Below are positions 30,129 through 39,927 of a stretch of DNA of 64,000 nucleotides, piece by piece. The notes below the pieces were generated by a model. It did not search any database. It was not told the origin of the DNA and saw nothing but the letters and a program-made list of their open reading frames with translations. The position numbers were made by a program, and so were the translations under genes. Numbering within the stretch: position 1 is the first letter of the stretch; each line of letters begins with the position of its first letter. Source of the DNA: CAWFSE01 sp963697565 (lineage in GTDB: Bacteria; Actinomycetota; Actinomycetes; CAVWCF01); the NCBI GenBank assembly GCA_963697565.1, contig CAVOOM010000009.1, positions 1 through 64,000 of the forward strand, given 5' to 3'.

Positions 30129-30449
30129 ATGGCCGACCTCCCCGACCTCGCGCCCCAGACGTCCCCCGGCGACCCCGACGGCGGCGTCGGCGTGCTGGAG
30201 CGCCCCGAGACCGCGCCGATCGACACCGACGCCGGCGACCACGAGCGGTTCGCGCACTACGTGCAGAAGAACAAGATCGTCGAGAGCGCCGTGACCGGAG
30301 CCCCGGTCATCGCCTTGTGCGGCAAGAAGTGGGTGCCCAACCGCGACCCTGGAAAGTTCCCGGTCTGCCCCGAGTGCAAGGAGATCTTCGAGGGGTTGCC
30401 GCCGGGCGGCGGGAAAGGCCGCGGCGGCGACTCCGGCCGCGACCAGTAG
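30129..30449 (+). CDS. DUF3039 zinc-ribbon protein
   Basis: This 106-residue soluble protein is almost restricted to actinobacteria. The N-terminal third is acidic; the core HYVQKNKIVESAVTGAPVIA precedes a four-Cys zinc ribbon (LCGKKWVP and FPVCPECKEIFE), then a Gly-rich tail. Function unknown. Its TAG abuts the GTG of the MFS gene, so both are probably cotranscribed. Confidence 0.88.
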   Translation: MADLPDLAPQTSPGDPDGGVGVLERPETAPIDTDAGDHERFAHYVQKNKIVESAVTGAPVIALCGKKWVPNRDPGKFPVCPECKEIFEGLPPGGGKGRGGDSGRDQ

Positions 30450-31827
30450 GTGGCCTCCGCGCACGACGGCATCTTCGCCCCCGGCCGTCGCCGGCTCACC
30501 GTCGGCATCGTGGCCGTGATCACGATCGCCGCCTTCGAGGGGATGGCCGTCGCCACGGCGATGCCCACGATCGCCGCCGACCTCGACGGCCTTCGCTGGT
30601 ACGCGTGGAGCTTCTCCATCTTCGCCGTCACCTCGCTGTGGGCGATGGTCTGGGCGGGTGAGTCCGCCGACCAGCACGGCCCCCGGCGGCCGCTGATCCT
30701 GGCCCTGACGGCGTTCGCGGCGGGTCTTGCCCTCGCGGGCGTGGCGCCGTCGATGGGTGTGCTGGTGGCCGCACGCGGGCTGCAGGGTCTCGGCGGCGGC
30801 GCGGCCATCGTGGCGCTCTACGTCCTGGTCGCCCGCTGCTACCCCGAATCCCTGCGCCCGCGCGTCTTCTCGGCGCTTGCCGCGGCCTGGGTGATCCCGG
30901 CCATCGTGGGGCCGGCGGCGGCCGGCTACCTGGCCGACGGCCCCGGCTGGCGCTGGGTGTTCCTCGGCGTGCTGCTCGTCATCCCCGGCTGCCTCGCGCT
31001 CGTGCTGCCGACGCTGCGGGCCCAGGGCGGCCCCTTGGGGGAGGTCGCCGCCACCCGGCCCGGCCGCAAGCGCCGCGCGCTGGTCGTCGCCCTGGCGGCC
31101 ACCGCGCTGCAGTACGCCGGCAGCCGGCTCGACCTGATCGGCCTGATCGTCGCCGTGCCGGCGGTGGCGGCGCTCGTCGTCGCGACACCGCCGCTGCTTC
31201 CGGCTGGCGTCTTCCGGCTCAGTCGGGGGCTGCCCACCGCGGTGGCCCTGCGCGGCGTGATGGCCGGGGCGTTCTTCGGCGCCGAGGTCTACGTCCCGCT
31301 GATGCTGGTCAGCGAGCGCGGGCTCTCCAGCGCCCAGGCGGGTCTGGCGCTGACCGTCGGGGCGCTCGGCTGGGCGGGGGGATCGCAGCTGCAGGCGCGC
31401 CTGCCCTGGCCGCGGGCGCGCTTCGTCCAGGTCGGGTGTGCGGTAACCGCCGTGAGCATCGCGGCCCTCGCCGTGTCGCTGAGCCCGGATCTGCCGGCCG
31501 CCACCGCGATCGTGGCGTGGGCCTTCGGCGGCCTGGGGATGGGGCTGGCGATGCCGTCCTTCTCGGTCATCGTCCTGGCCGAGTCTCCGGTGGAGGCGCA
31601 AGGCGTGAACTCGTCAGCGCTTCAGCTGTCCGACGCCTTGGGCTCGGTCCTGCTCGTCGGGGCGACCGGGGTGTTCTTCGCGTCCGCGGCCGCCGAGGGC
31701 GACCCCGGGACCTGGGTGTTCGCCGTGATCTTCGCCGCGATGGCCGCTGGTGGCGGCGGCCGGCGCGTCGGTCGGCGGGCGGGCCGCGCCCCGACACGCC
31801 GCGGCCACCAGCGCCGTAGTCGGCTGA
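30450..31827 (+). CDS. MFS transporter, drug-efflux type (C-terminal frame break)
   Basis: The GTG directly follows the DUF3039 stop. The protein has about 12 to 14 membrane helices. Signatures are FEGMAVATAMPTIAADL in helix 1, the loop GESADQHGPRRPL (motif A), and AARGLQGLGGGAAIVALYV. This fits the DHA-type proton-driven export group. An extra G near 31750 hides the end; the corrected frame stops at 31825-31827 after AATSAVVG. The substrate is unknown. Confidence 0.85.
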
Positions 31828-31866
31828 GCCGGGCGGTTCCCGCAGCGCGGGTAGGGTCGCCCTCCC

Positions 31867-33627
31867 GTGAGCACCTCAGCCGCCCAGCGCCTTTCGCCTT
31901 CGTTCCCGCTCCCCGCGCCGCGCGGGACAGCCGGGGCGCTCCGCGCTTGGCAGCAGGCGGCGCTCGACGAGTACGCCGCGCGCCAGCCCCGCGACTTCCT
32001 GGCCGTCGCCACCCCGGGGGCCGGCAAGACGACCTTCGCGCTGCGGCTGGCCAGCGACCTGCTTGAGCGCCGGCAGGTCCAGGCGGTCACCGTGGTGGCC
32101 CCGACCGAGCACCTGAAGCGGCAGTGGGCGGATGCGGCCGACCGGGTCGGCATCGCGCTCGACCCCGCGTACGCCAACGGGCAGGGGCCGGTGGGGGCGC
32201 GCTACCAGGGGGTCGCGCTGACGTACGCGCAGGTCGCCGCCCATCCGCTGCTGCACCGCAACCGCACCGAGCTGAAGAAGACCCTCGTCATCCTCGACGA
32301 GGTGCACCACGGCGGCGACGCGCTGTCGTGGGGCGACGCGATCCGCGAGGCGTTCGACCCGGCCGCGCGCCGGCTGGCGCTGACCGGCACCCCGTTTCGC
32401 TCTGACATCAACCCGATCCCGTTCGTGGCGTACGCGCCGGGCTCGGACGGCGTCCCCCGCTCTGTCGCCGACCACGCCTACGGATACGGCGACGCGCTCC
32501 TCGACGGGGTCGTGCGACCGGTGGTGTTCTTGTCCTACTCGGGGCAGATGCGGTGGCGCACCCGGGCCGGCGACGAGGTCGCCGCGCGGCTCGGCGAGCC
32601 GATGACCCGGGACCTCACCGCGCAGGCGTGGCGCACGGCCCTCGACCCCGCCGGCGACTGGGTGCCGGCCGTGCTCGCCGCGGCCGACCGCCGCCTCACC
32701 GAGGTGCGGCGGGGCATGCCCGACGCGGGCGGCCTGGTGATCGCCAGCGACCAGGATGACGCGCGGGCGTACGCCGCCCTGCTGCGCTCGGTGAGCGGTG
32801 AGAAGCCGACCGTGGTGCTGTCCGACGAGCCGGGCTCGTCGAAGCGGATCGAGAAGTTCGCCGCGTCCGGCGACCGCTGGATGGTCGCGGTGCGGATGGT
32901 CAGCGAGGGGGTCGACATCCCGCGGCTGGCGGTGGGCGTCTACGCCACATCCACGGCGACGCCGCTGTTCTTCGCCCAGGCGGTCGGCCGGTTCGTGCGC
33001 GCGCGCCGCCGGGGCGAGACGGCGTCGGTCTTCGTGCCGTCCGTTCCTCGGCTGCTCGAGTACGCCGCCGAGCTCGAGGTGCAGCGCGACCACGTGCTGG
33101 GCCGCCCGGCGGGCGAGGCCGGGATCTGGTCGGAGGAGGACGCGCTCCTGGCCGCGGCCAACCGCGCCCAGGACGGGCCAGACGCCCTCGCCGACGACGC
33201 GGTGTTCCAGGCGCTGGAGTCGGCCGCGGAGTTCGACCGGGTGCTCTACGACGGCGGCGAGTTCGGCCGGCAGGCGGCGGTCGGCTCGGCCGACGAGGAG
33301 GACTTCCTCGGCCTGCCCGGGCTGCTTGAGCCCGATCAGGTGGCGGCGCTGCTGCGCCAGCGGCAGTCGGACCAGTTGGCGGCCCGCCCCGGTCGATCAG
33401 GGCGAGGCGCGGCCGAGGAGAAGGCCGCGCACCGCGAGGTCGGCGAGCTGCGCAAGGAGCTGTCCTCGCTGGTGGCGGCCTACCGGCACGCGAGCGGGCG
33501 CGGCCACGCCTCGATCCACGCCGACCTGCGGCGGGCCACCGGAGGGCCTCCCGCCGCGCAGGCGGACGCCGCCGAGCTCAGCCGGCGGATCGAGACCCTG
33601 CGCCGCTGGGCCGTCGGCCGCCGCTGA
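31867..33627 (+). CDS. Superfamily 2 DEAD/DEAH-box helicase
   Basis: This 586-residue protein is unbroken. Walker A ATPGAGKTTFALRLA (residue ~48), DEVH box VILDEVHHGGDAL (~143), motif III ALTGTPFRSD, and motif VI region AQAVGRFVRARRRGE are all present. The C-terminal third is acidic and helical, ending in a helix pair (ELRKELSSLVAAYRHASG). This architecture is a common, uncharacterised actinobacterial helicase. It overlaps no neighbour and is followed by a long palindrome. Confidence 0.9.
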   Translation: MSTSAAQRLSPSFPLPAPRGTAGALRAWQQAALDEYAARQPRDFLAVATPGAGKTTFALRLASDLLERRQVQAVTVVAPTEHLKRQWADAADRVGIALDPAYANGQGPVGARYQGVALTYAQVAAHPLLHRNRTELKKTLVILDEVHHGGDALSWGDAIREAFDPAARRLALTGTPFRSDINPIPFVAYAPGSDGVPRSVADHAYGYGDALLDGVVRPVVFLSYSGQMRWRTRAGDEVAARLGEPMTRDLTAQAWRTALDPAGDWVPAVLAAADRRLTEVRRGMPDAGGLVIASDQDDARAYAALLRSVSGEKPTVVLSDEPGSSKRIEKFAASGDRWMVAVRMVSEGVDIPRLAVGVYATSTATPLFFAQAVGRFVRARRRGETASVFVPSVPRLLEYAAELEVQRDHVLGRPAGEAGIWSEEDALLAAANRAQDGPDALADDAVFQALESAAEFDRVLYDGGEFGRQAAVGSADEEDFLGLPGLLEPDQVAALLRQRQSDQLAARPGRSGRGAAEEKAAHREVGELRKELSSLVAAYRHASGRGHASIHADLRRATGGPPAAQADAAELSRRIETLRRWAVGRR

Positions 33628-33632
33628 CCCCA

Positions 33633-33688
33633 CAACGGTTGAGGCGGGGGTCACACGTTCGAACGTGTGACCCCCGCCTCAACCGTTG
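33633..33688. terminator. Perfect 56-bp palindrome between convergent genes
   Basis: The sequence is fully self-complementary about TTCGAA at its centre (33658-33663), with outer arms CAACGGTTGAGGCGGGGGTC. It starts 5 bases after the helicase stop and ends 11 before the DUF308 stop, so a bidirectional terminator is likely. Its loop-free perfection is unusual. Confidence 0.7.
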
Positions 33689-33699
33689 GGTTTGGTGGG

Positions 33700-34284
33700 T
33701 TAGGCGGCGACCTTGCGCAGCTTGAAGGCGCCGAAGATGGTGATCAGCCCGCCGAGGACGAGCCAGATCCCGGTGATCCAGGCCAGCAGCACGGCCGACT
33801 CGATCGGCCACAGCAGCAGGATGAGGCCGGCGACGAAGCCCAGCACGCCGCTGGCGATCATCCAGCCGCGGCCGTCCTCGCCCTTGGCGGAGATCCCGGT
33901 GACGAAGCCCACGATGCCGTCGACGACCCAGAAGGCGCCGAGGATGAAGGTGAGCACGGCGATCGACTGGAACGGGGCCCGGAACATCGCGATGCCCGCG
34001 ATGAGCGCCAGGACTCCGAGGATGGCGTACAGCGCGCGCTGCCCGCCGGTGGCGCCGGCCGATGCGAACGACTGCACGATCCGGAAGACGCCCGTGATGA
34101 GGAACATGATGCCCAGCAGGGCGGCGATGATCGCCAGGGTCTTGTTTGGCCAGACCATGACCGCGATGCCCAGCCCCACGCTGAGGAGGCCGACGGTGAG
34201 CACGACGCCCCAACTGCGGCCCAGCGCGGCCAGCGCGGTGTCGTCGTCGACGACCACGACGTCGACTCTCGCTTGCTCGGACAT
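33700..34284 (-). CDS. DUF308/HdeD-family membrane protein
   Basis: This 194-residue protein has six hydrophobic segments in pairs (for example SVGLGIAVMVWP, ALLGIMFLITGVFRIVQ, VLGVLALIAG-type repeats, LLLWPIESAVLLAWITG), the duplicated DUF308 pattern of HdeD proteins. The E. coli relative contributes to acid resistance; here the role is unknown. It is intact and diverges from the E1-like gene, 95 bases apart. Confidence 0.88.
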   Translation of the reverse strand: MSEQARVDVVVVDDDTALAALGRSWGVVLTVGLLSVGLGIAVMVWPNKTLAIIAALLGIMFLITGVFRIVQSFASAGATGGQRALYAILGVLALIAGIAMFRAPFQSIAVLTFILGAFWVVDGIVGFVTGISAKGEDGRGWMIASGVLGFVAGLILLLWPIESAVLLAWITGIWLVLGGLITIFGAFKLRKVAA

Positions 34285-34379
34285 GAGACTCCCTTGGGTT
34301 CGGCGCCGGCTGGCGCGTGTACGGACCCAGGATGACCGCTGGGTTACCCGGATCCGCGGAGGCTGGCCACAATGTCGCC

Positions 34380-36797
34380 GTGACCTTTGAGACGCAGCAC
34401 GACCTCGGCCCGGCCCTCCCGCAGCCCGCGTGGCCCCCGACCGGCCCCCCCGCCGGCATCGACCTCGACGTCCTCGACGAGATCCAGCAGCGCATCCTGT
34501 GGCTGGCGGTGCGGATCGTCGACGCCGCCAACCACGACCGGGCCACCGGCGACGGGGTCAAGGTCGGAGGCCACCAGGCCTCCTCGGCCTCGCTGGTCAC
34601 CGCGATGACCGCGTTGTGGTTCGCCCACCTCGACGCGCCCGACCGGGTGGCGGTCAAGCCGCACGCGTCCCCGGTGTTCCACGCGATCCAGTACCTCCTC
34701 GGCGACCTCGACCGCTCGTACCTCAGCCGGCTCCGCCAGCGCGGGGGGCTGCAGTCGTACCCGAGCCGGACCAAGGATCCAGACCAGGTCGACTTCTCCA
34801 CCGGGTCGGTGGGGCTGGGCGCCGCGGCCCCGCTGTTCGCGGCCGCGACCCGGCGCTATGTCGACGACCACTTCGGCCCCCGGCCGCGGTCGCGCTTCAT
34901 CGCGCTGGTGGGCGACGCGGAGCTCGACGAGGGCAACATCTGGGAGGCCGTCGCCGACCACGCCACCCAGGGCCTCGGCGACTCGATGTGGATCGTGGAC
35001 TTCAACCGGCAGTCGCTGGACCGCGTGATCCCTGGCATCCGGATCATGCAGTGGACGACGCAGTTCCGCGCGGCCGGTTGGCACGTCGTCGAGGTGAAGT
35101 ACGGCCGCCGGCTGCAGGCGAAGTTCGCCGAGCCCGGCGGCGAGGCGTTGCGCGAGTGGATCGACGCGATGCCGAACGAGCAGTACCAATCGCTGTTCGC
35201 GCTGAACGGGCCCGACCTGCGCGCGCGGTTCCTCGACGGCGCGCCCGACGCGGTGCGCCCGGTGGTCGACGCCGTCTCCGACGAGGAGCTGGCGCCGCTG
35301 GTCCAGGACCTCGGCGGGCACGACCTGGCGGCGATGCTGGCCGCGTACGCCGAGTGCGACGCCGTCACCGACCGGCCAAGCATCGTCTTCGCGTACACGG
35401 TCAAGGGCTGGGGGCTGCCGACCGCGGGCAACCCGCGCAACCACTCCGCGCTGCTCACCCCGGACCAGGTCGCCGTGCTGCGGGCGAGCGCGGGGCTCAC
35501 GGCCGACACCGAGTGGGACCGCTTCGACCCGACCTCGCCGGCTGGGGTCCTCTGCCACGTGCGGCGTGAGCACCTCCAGCGCCCGCCGCGCGCCGAAGGC
35601 CTCGGGGTGGCCGCGCCGGAGGCCACCGGGATCCGCTCGGGCAAGCCGACGTCCACCCAGGAGGCCTTCGGCCGGGTCCTTGTCGACCTGTCGCGAGGCG
35701 AGCTGGCGCCGTACCTCGTGACGACCGCCCCGGACGTCGCGACGTCGACCAACCTCGCCGGGTTCATCAACCGCACCGGCGTCTACAACCCCGACGAGAA
35801 GCGCGCCTGGAACGAGGACCCGGTGCTCAAGTGGGCCGAAGGCCCCAGCGGGCAGCACATCGAGCTGGGCATCAGCGAGATGAACCTGTTCCTGCTGCTC
35901 GGCCAGCTCGGGCTGTCGTGGGACCTGTCCGGGCAGCCGCTGATCCCGGTGGGCACGGTCTACGACCCGTTCGTCTGCCGCGGGCTCGACGCGCTCATCT
36001 ACTCCGTCTACTCAGGCGCCCGGTTCATCGTGGCGGGGACCCCGTCCGGCATCACGTTGGCGCCCGAGGGCGGCGCCCACCAGTCGACGATCACCGCGTC
36101 CATCGGCCTCGAGCTGCCGGGGGTCACGTTCATCGAGCCCGCCTACGGCGTCGCGCTCGACTGGCTGCTGTGCGACGCGGTGGGCCGGATCGCGGCCGGC
36201 CACCATGCCGCGCCGACGGCCCAGCCCGCCGAGGAGGGCGCCTTCTACTTCCGGCTCACCACGCGGCCGATCGACCAGGCCCCGTTCGAGGCGGCGCGGC
36301 AGCGGATCGGCGACGCGCTGCTGCGCCGGCAGGTCCTCGCCGGGGCCTACCGCCTCGTGGACGCCTCCGCGCTGGCGGCCCAGGGCGCCCCGGTCGTGCA
36401 CCTGGTCGGCTCGGGCGCGGTGCTCCCCGAGGTGCTGACCGCCGCGGCCGAACTGGCCGACGAGGGGATCGCGGCGCACGTCGTCGACGTCACCTCGCTC
36501 GACCGGCTCTACGGGGCATGGCAGCGCACCCTGCGGCAGGGGGTGCGCACGGCGACGACGCCGTCCGTCCCGGGAGCGCTGCGCGCGGTCTTCCCCGATC
36601 GGGCGCCGGTGGTCACGGCGCACGACGCCGCCTCGCACGCGATGGCGTGGCTGGGGTCCGCGCTCGGGGTGCCGGCCGTCCCGCTCGGCGTCGACGCCTT
36701 TGGCCAGTCCGGGACGGTCGCTGAGCTGTACGAGCTGCACGACCTGCTCCCCGGCTCGATCGTCAACGCGGCGCTGGCCGCGCTGGCGCTGGGCTGA
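34380..36797 (+). CDS. Thiamine-diphosphate E1-type dehydrogenase / transketolase-like enzyme
   Basis: This intact 805-residue protein is related to homodimeric pyruvate dehydrogenase E1 (AceE, usually near 900). The TPP site reads ALVGDAELDEGNIWEA with the later Asn in VDFNRQSLDRVIPG. The second transketolase domain has GISEMNLFLLLGQLG and GTPSGITLAPEGGAHQS, followed by a C-terminal domain. No E2 or E3 gene is near. Flanked by an AsnC regulator and hpd, it may act on a 2-oxo acid from amino-acid breakdown, but pyruvate remains the default. The GTG at 34380 is the start chosen. Confidence 0.8.
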   Translation: MTFETQHDLGPALPQPAWPPTGPPAGIDLDVLDEIQQRILWLAVRIVDAANHDRATGDGVKVGGHQASSASLVTAMTALWFAHLDAPDRVAVKPHASPVFHAIQYLLGDLDRSYLSRLRQRGGLQSYPSRTKDPDQVDFSTGSVGLGAAAPLFAAATRRYVDDHFGPRPRSRFIALVGDAELDEGNIWEAVADHATQGLGDSMWIVDFNRQSLDRVIPGIRIMQWTTQFRAAGWHVVEVKYGRRLQAKFAEPGGEALREWIDAMPNEQYQSLFALNGPDLRARFLDGAPDAVRPVVDAVSDEELAPLVQDLGGHDLAAMLAAYAECDAVTDRPSIVFAYTVKGWGLPTAGNPRNHSALLTPDQVAVLRASAGLTADTEWDRFDPTSPAGVLCHVRREHLQRPPRAEGLGVAAPEATGIRSGKPTSTQEAFGRVLVDLSRGELAPYLVTTAPDVATSTNLAGFINRTGVYNPDEKRAWNEDPVLKWAEGPSGQHIELGISEMNLFLLLGQLGLSWDLSGQPLIPVGTVYDPFVCRGLDALIYSVYSGARFIVAGTPSGITLAPEGGAHQSTITASIGLELPGVTFIEPAYGVALDWLLCDAVGRIAAGHHAAPTAQPAEEGAFYFRLTTRPIDQAPFEAARQRIGDALLRRQVLAGAYRLVDASALAAQGAPVVHLVGSGAVLPEVLTAAAELADEGIAAHVVDVTSLDRLYGAWQRTLRQGVRTATTPSVPGALRAVFPDRAPVVTAHDAASHAMAWLGSALGVPAVPLGVDAFGQSGTVAELYELHDLLPGSIVNAALAALALG

Positions 36798-37290
36798 CCG
36801 GTTCACTGGCCTGCGAGGCGGCCGCGTCGACCAGCGGCAGCGTGCGGTACGGGATCGGGCGGGCGAGGGCGATCACCGTTGACGTGCGGGTCACGCCGGG
36901 GACGGCCAGCACGGCATCCACCACGCGCTGGAGGTCGGCGTTGGAGCGGGCCACCACCCGGCACAGCATGTCGCCCGCCCCCGTGATCGTGTGCAGCTCG
37001 AGCAGTTCGGGGATCGCCGCCAGCCGGTCCTCGATCCGGCCGTGGCCGCTGCCCTGGCTGATCTCCAAGGTCATGAACGCCGTCACGGCGTAGCCGATCG
37101 CGGCGGGTTCGATGTCCGGGCCGTACCCGCTGATGGCCCCGCGGGCCTGCAGCCGGTCGAGGCGCGCCTGAATCGTGCCGCGGGCGACGGCGAGCCGGCG
37201 GGACGCCTCCAGCACCCCGACCCGGGGCTCCTCGGCGAACAGCCGGATGATCCGGGCGTCCAAAGCGTCGAAGTCGGGGGTGGCGCTCAT
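36763..37290 (-). CDS. Lrp/AsnC-family transcriptional regulator
   Basis: The N-terminal helix-turn-helix (DALDARIIRLFAEEPRVGVL, RRLAVARGTIQARLDRL) and C-terminal RAM ligand domain (GAGDMLCRVVARSNADLQ) give a 175-residue protein. The tail is Ala/Pro-rich and its last codons overlap the 3' end of the E1-like gene by 35 bases on the opposite strand. It diverges from hpd 120 bases away, so tyrosine or another amino acid may be the effector. The ligand is inferred from context only. Confidence 0.92.
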   Translation of the reverse strand: MSATPDFDALDARIIRLFAEEPRVGVLEASRRLAVARGTIQARLDRLQARGAISGYGPDIEPAAIGYAVTAFMTLEISQGSGHGRIEDRLAAIPELLELHTITGAGDMLCRVVARSNADLQRVVDAVLAVPGVTRTSTVIALARPIPYRTLPLVDAAASQASEPVSPAPARPAPR

Positions 37291-37410
37291 GGACCCTCCG
37301 ATGGGCAGGACGGCCGCGATCCGCCGCCGAGGCCTGGCCTGGACTGTACAGACTGCCCAGTGTGTCGGTGCCCTATTGCGCATCCTGACCGGCCTGGCCA
37401 CCCTCCGGGG

Positions 37411-38550
37411 ATGACCGACCTGATCGACGGCCCCCTGCTCGAGCCCGCCCCCGCCCCCGATGTGTTCCCGGTGTCCGGCATGGACGCGATCGTCTTCGCG
37501 GTCGGCAACGCCAAGCAGGCCGCCCACTGGTACTCCACGGCGTTCGGCATGCGCTGCACCGCGTACGCGGGCCCGGAGACCGGCCAGCGCGACGAGGCGG
37601 CGTACGTCATGGACAGCGGCAAGGCGCGGTTCGTGCTGCGCGGGCCGGTGCGCCCCGGCACGGCGCTGGCCCACCACGTGGCCGCGCACGGCGACGGGAT
37701 CGTCGACCTGGCGCTCAACGTGCCCGACGTCCCCGCCGCGTACCGGCACGCGGTCGAGGCTGGCGCCCGCGGGCTCGAGGAGCCGCACGAGGTCGCCGAC
37801 GAGCACGGGGTCGTCGTACGGGCGGCGATCGCGACGTACGGCGAGACGCGTCACTCGCTGGTCGACCGCTCTCGCTACACCGGCCCGTACCTTCCCGGCT
37901 TCCACGCGAGGGACCCGATCGTCGAGCCGGGACCGCGGCTGTTCCAGGCGGTCGACCACTGCGTGGGCAACGTCGAGCTCGGCCACATGGATGAGTGGGT
38001 CGACTACTACCACCGGGTCATGGGCTTCACGAACATGGCCGAGTTCATCGGCGACGACATCGCCACCGAGTACAGCGCGCTGATGTCCAAGGTCGTGGCC
38101 GACGGCTCGCGGCGGGTGAAGTTCCCGCTGAACGAGCCGGCCCCGTCGAAGAAGAAGAGCCAGATCGACGAGTACCTCGAGTTCTACGGCGGCCCCGGCG
38201 TGCAGCACGTCGCGCTCGCGACCGGCGACATCCTGGCCACCGTGGACGCGATGCGCGCCTCCGGCGTCGCCTTCCTGGCCACCCCGGCGGCGTACTACGA
38301 CGACCCCGAGCTGCGGGCGCGGATCGGCGAGGTGCGCGTGCCGATCGAGGAGCTGAAGTCGCGCGGCATCCTCGTCGACCGCGACGAGGAGGGCTACCTC
38401 CTGCAGATCTTCACCAAGCCCGTGCAGGACCGCCCGACGGTGTTCTTCGAGATGATCGAGCGGCACGGCTCGCTCGGCTTCGGCAAGGGCAACTTCAAGG
38501 CTCTCTTCGAGGCCATCGAGCGCGAGCAGGACGCCCGCGGCAACCTCTGA
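37411..38550 (+). CDS. hpd: 4-Hydroxyphenylpyruvate dioxygenase
   Basis: The enzyme turns 4-hydroxyphenylpyruvate into homogentisate with Fe(II) and O2. The 379-residue length is typical. The three iron ligands fall in AVDHCVGNVE (His ~180), GVQHVALATGD (His ~264) and VFFEMIERHG (Glu ~346). The C-terminal LLQIFTKPVQDRPT precedes the last ligand as expected. It is intact, divergent from the AsnC gene and followed by a transporter gene 93 bases on. Confidence 0.97.
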   Translation: MTDLIDGPLLEPAPAPDVFPVSGMDAIVFAVGNAKQAAHWYSTAFGMRCTAYAGPETGQRDEAAYVMDSGKARFVLRGPVRPGTALAHHVAAHGDGIVDLALNVPDVPAAYRHAVEAGARGLEEPHEVADEHGVVVRAAIATYGETRHSLVDRSRYTGPYLPGFHARDPIVEPGPRLFQAVDHCVGNVELGHMDEWVDYYHRVMGFTNMAEFIGDDIATEYSALMSKVVADGSRRVKFPLNEPAPSKKKSQIDEYLEFYGGPGVQHVALATGDILATVDAMRASGVAFLATPAAYYDDPELRARIGEVRVPIEELKSRGILVDRDEEGYLLQIFTKPVQDRPTVFFEMIERHGSLGFGKGNFKALFEAIEREQDARGNL

Positions 38551-38643
38551 CGCTCGGCGGGCGGCTGGGCCGCGCTCGACGCGCTTAGCCCTATTGCGGG
38601 CGACGGACCCCGTCCGGCCCGGTGACCCGCCATGATTCGAGGC

Positions 38644-39927
38644 GTGGCAGATGACACCGGCCCGGTGACGCCCGGGCCAGCCAACTCCGGCGCCGTCGAC
38701 GCGCTCGCCGAGCCCACCCGCACGGTGGGGCGCGGGTACATCGCCGGGCTGACGCTGGCCAACCTCGGCATCCTGGTGGCGTTCTACACGCCGATCCAGA
38801 ACCTGCTGCCCCGCTACGCCGACCAGGTCGCCGGCGCGGACGGCAAGGAGGTGGCGCTCGCCTGGATCACCGGGGTCGGCGCGGCGGTCAGCGTCGTGGC
38901 GAACCCGCTGGCCGGCGCGTTCTCCGACCGCACCACGTCCAGGTTCGGCAGGCGGCGACCGTGGCTGATGGGCGGGGCGATCGCGGGGGCGCTGGCCTTG
39001 GTGGTCCTGGCCCAGCAGTCGACGGTGCTGACGCTCGCGTTCGCGTGGGGTCTCGTGCAGGCCAGCGTCAACGCGGCGTTCGCGGGCACGACCGCGACCA
39101 TCCCCGACCAGGTCCCGGTCCGGCAGCGCGGCGTCGTCTCGGGCTTCGTCGGCCTCGCCCAGACGCTCGGCGTCGTGGTGGGCGTGGCGCTCGTGTCCTT
39201 CGTGGTCACCGACCTGCAGGCCGGCGTCTACCTCGTGGCCGTGCTGCTCGTCGTGCTGGTGCTGCCGTTCGCGGTGCGGCTTCGCGACCCGGTGCTCCCG
39301 GCCGAGGCCAAGCCGCCGTTCCGGCTCGGGGGGTTCCTCAAGGAGTTCTGGATCAGCCCCCGCGAGCACCCCGACTTCGCCTGGGCCTGGATCACCCGGT
39401 TCCTGCTGACGCTGGGCAACTCGATGGCGATCCTCTACCTGCTGTTCTACCTGCAGGACGAGGTCGAGGCCGACAACCCCGAGCAGGCCCAGACCGTCCT
39501 CATCGTGATCTACGCGTTCGGCACGATCCTCACCGCGATCGTCGGGGGCTGGCTGTCCGACCGGTCGGGCAAGCGCAAGGTGTACGTCATCGGCGCCTCG
39601 CTGGTGATGGCGGTGGCCGCCCTGATCCTGGCCTTCCTGCCGACCTTCGCCTTCTCCATGCTGGCCGCGCTCGTGCTCGGACTCGGCTACGGCGTCTACC
39701 TCGCCGTCGACCAGGCGCTGATCACGCAGGTGCTGCCCAACGCCGAGGACCGCGGGCGCGACCTCGGCGTCATCAACGTCGCCAACGCCCTGCCCCAGGT
39801 GCTGGCGCCCGTGATCGCCGCCCCGATCGTCACCTCGCTCGGCGGCTACCCCGCGCTCTACACCGCGACGGCCGTCGTGACGGTCGTCTCGGGCGTCCTG
39901 GTGCGCAACATCAAGTCGGTCCCGTAG
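38644..39927 (+). CDS. MFS transporter, glycoside/sugar-like subgroup
   Basis: This intact protein of ~427 residues has 12 helices. The loop AGAFSDRTTSRFGRRRPWL (motif A variant) and the second half GGWLSDRSGKRKV fit SLC45/GPH-like or related MFS carriers. It starts at GTG 38644 or ATG 38632. Placement after hpd could mean uptake of an aromatic compound, yet the family more often handles sugars, so the substrate is open. Confidence 0.85.
   Translation: MADDTGPVTPGPANSGAVDALAEPTRTVGRGYIAGLTLANLGILVAFYTPIQNLLPRYADQVAGADGKEVALAWITGVGAAVSVVANPLAGAFSDRTTSRFGRRRPWLMGGAIAGALALVVLAQQSTVLTLAFAWGLVQASVNAAFAGTTATIPDQVPVRQRGVVSGFVGLAQTLGVVVGVALVSFVVTDLQAGVYLVAVLLVVLVLPFAVRLRDPVLPAEAKPPFRLGGFLKEFWISPREHPDFAWAWITRFLLTLGNSMAILYLLFYLQDEVEADNPEQAQTVLIVIYAFGTILTAIVGGWLSDRSGKRKVYVIGASLVMAVAALILAFLPTFAFSMLAALVLGLGYGVYLAVDQALITQVLPNAEDRGRDLGVINVANALPQVLAPVIAAPIVTSLGGYPALYTATAVVTVVSGVLVRNIKSVP

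Noticed and set aside
33645..33676. CRP site within the 56-bp palindrome
   Set aside because: The half-sites are in the reverse order (TCACA outside, TGTGA inside), the inside-out arrangement, so they do not match the operator.
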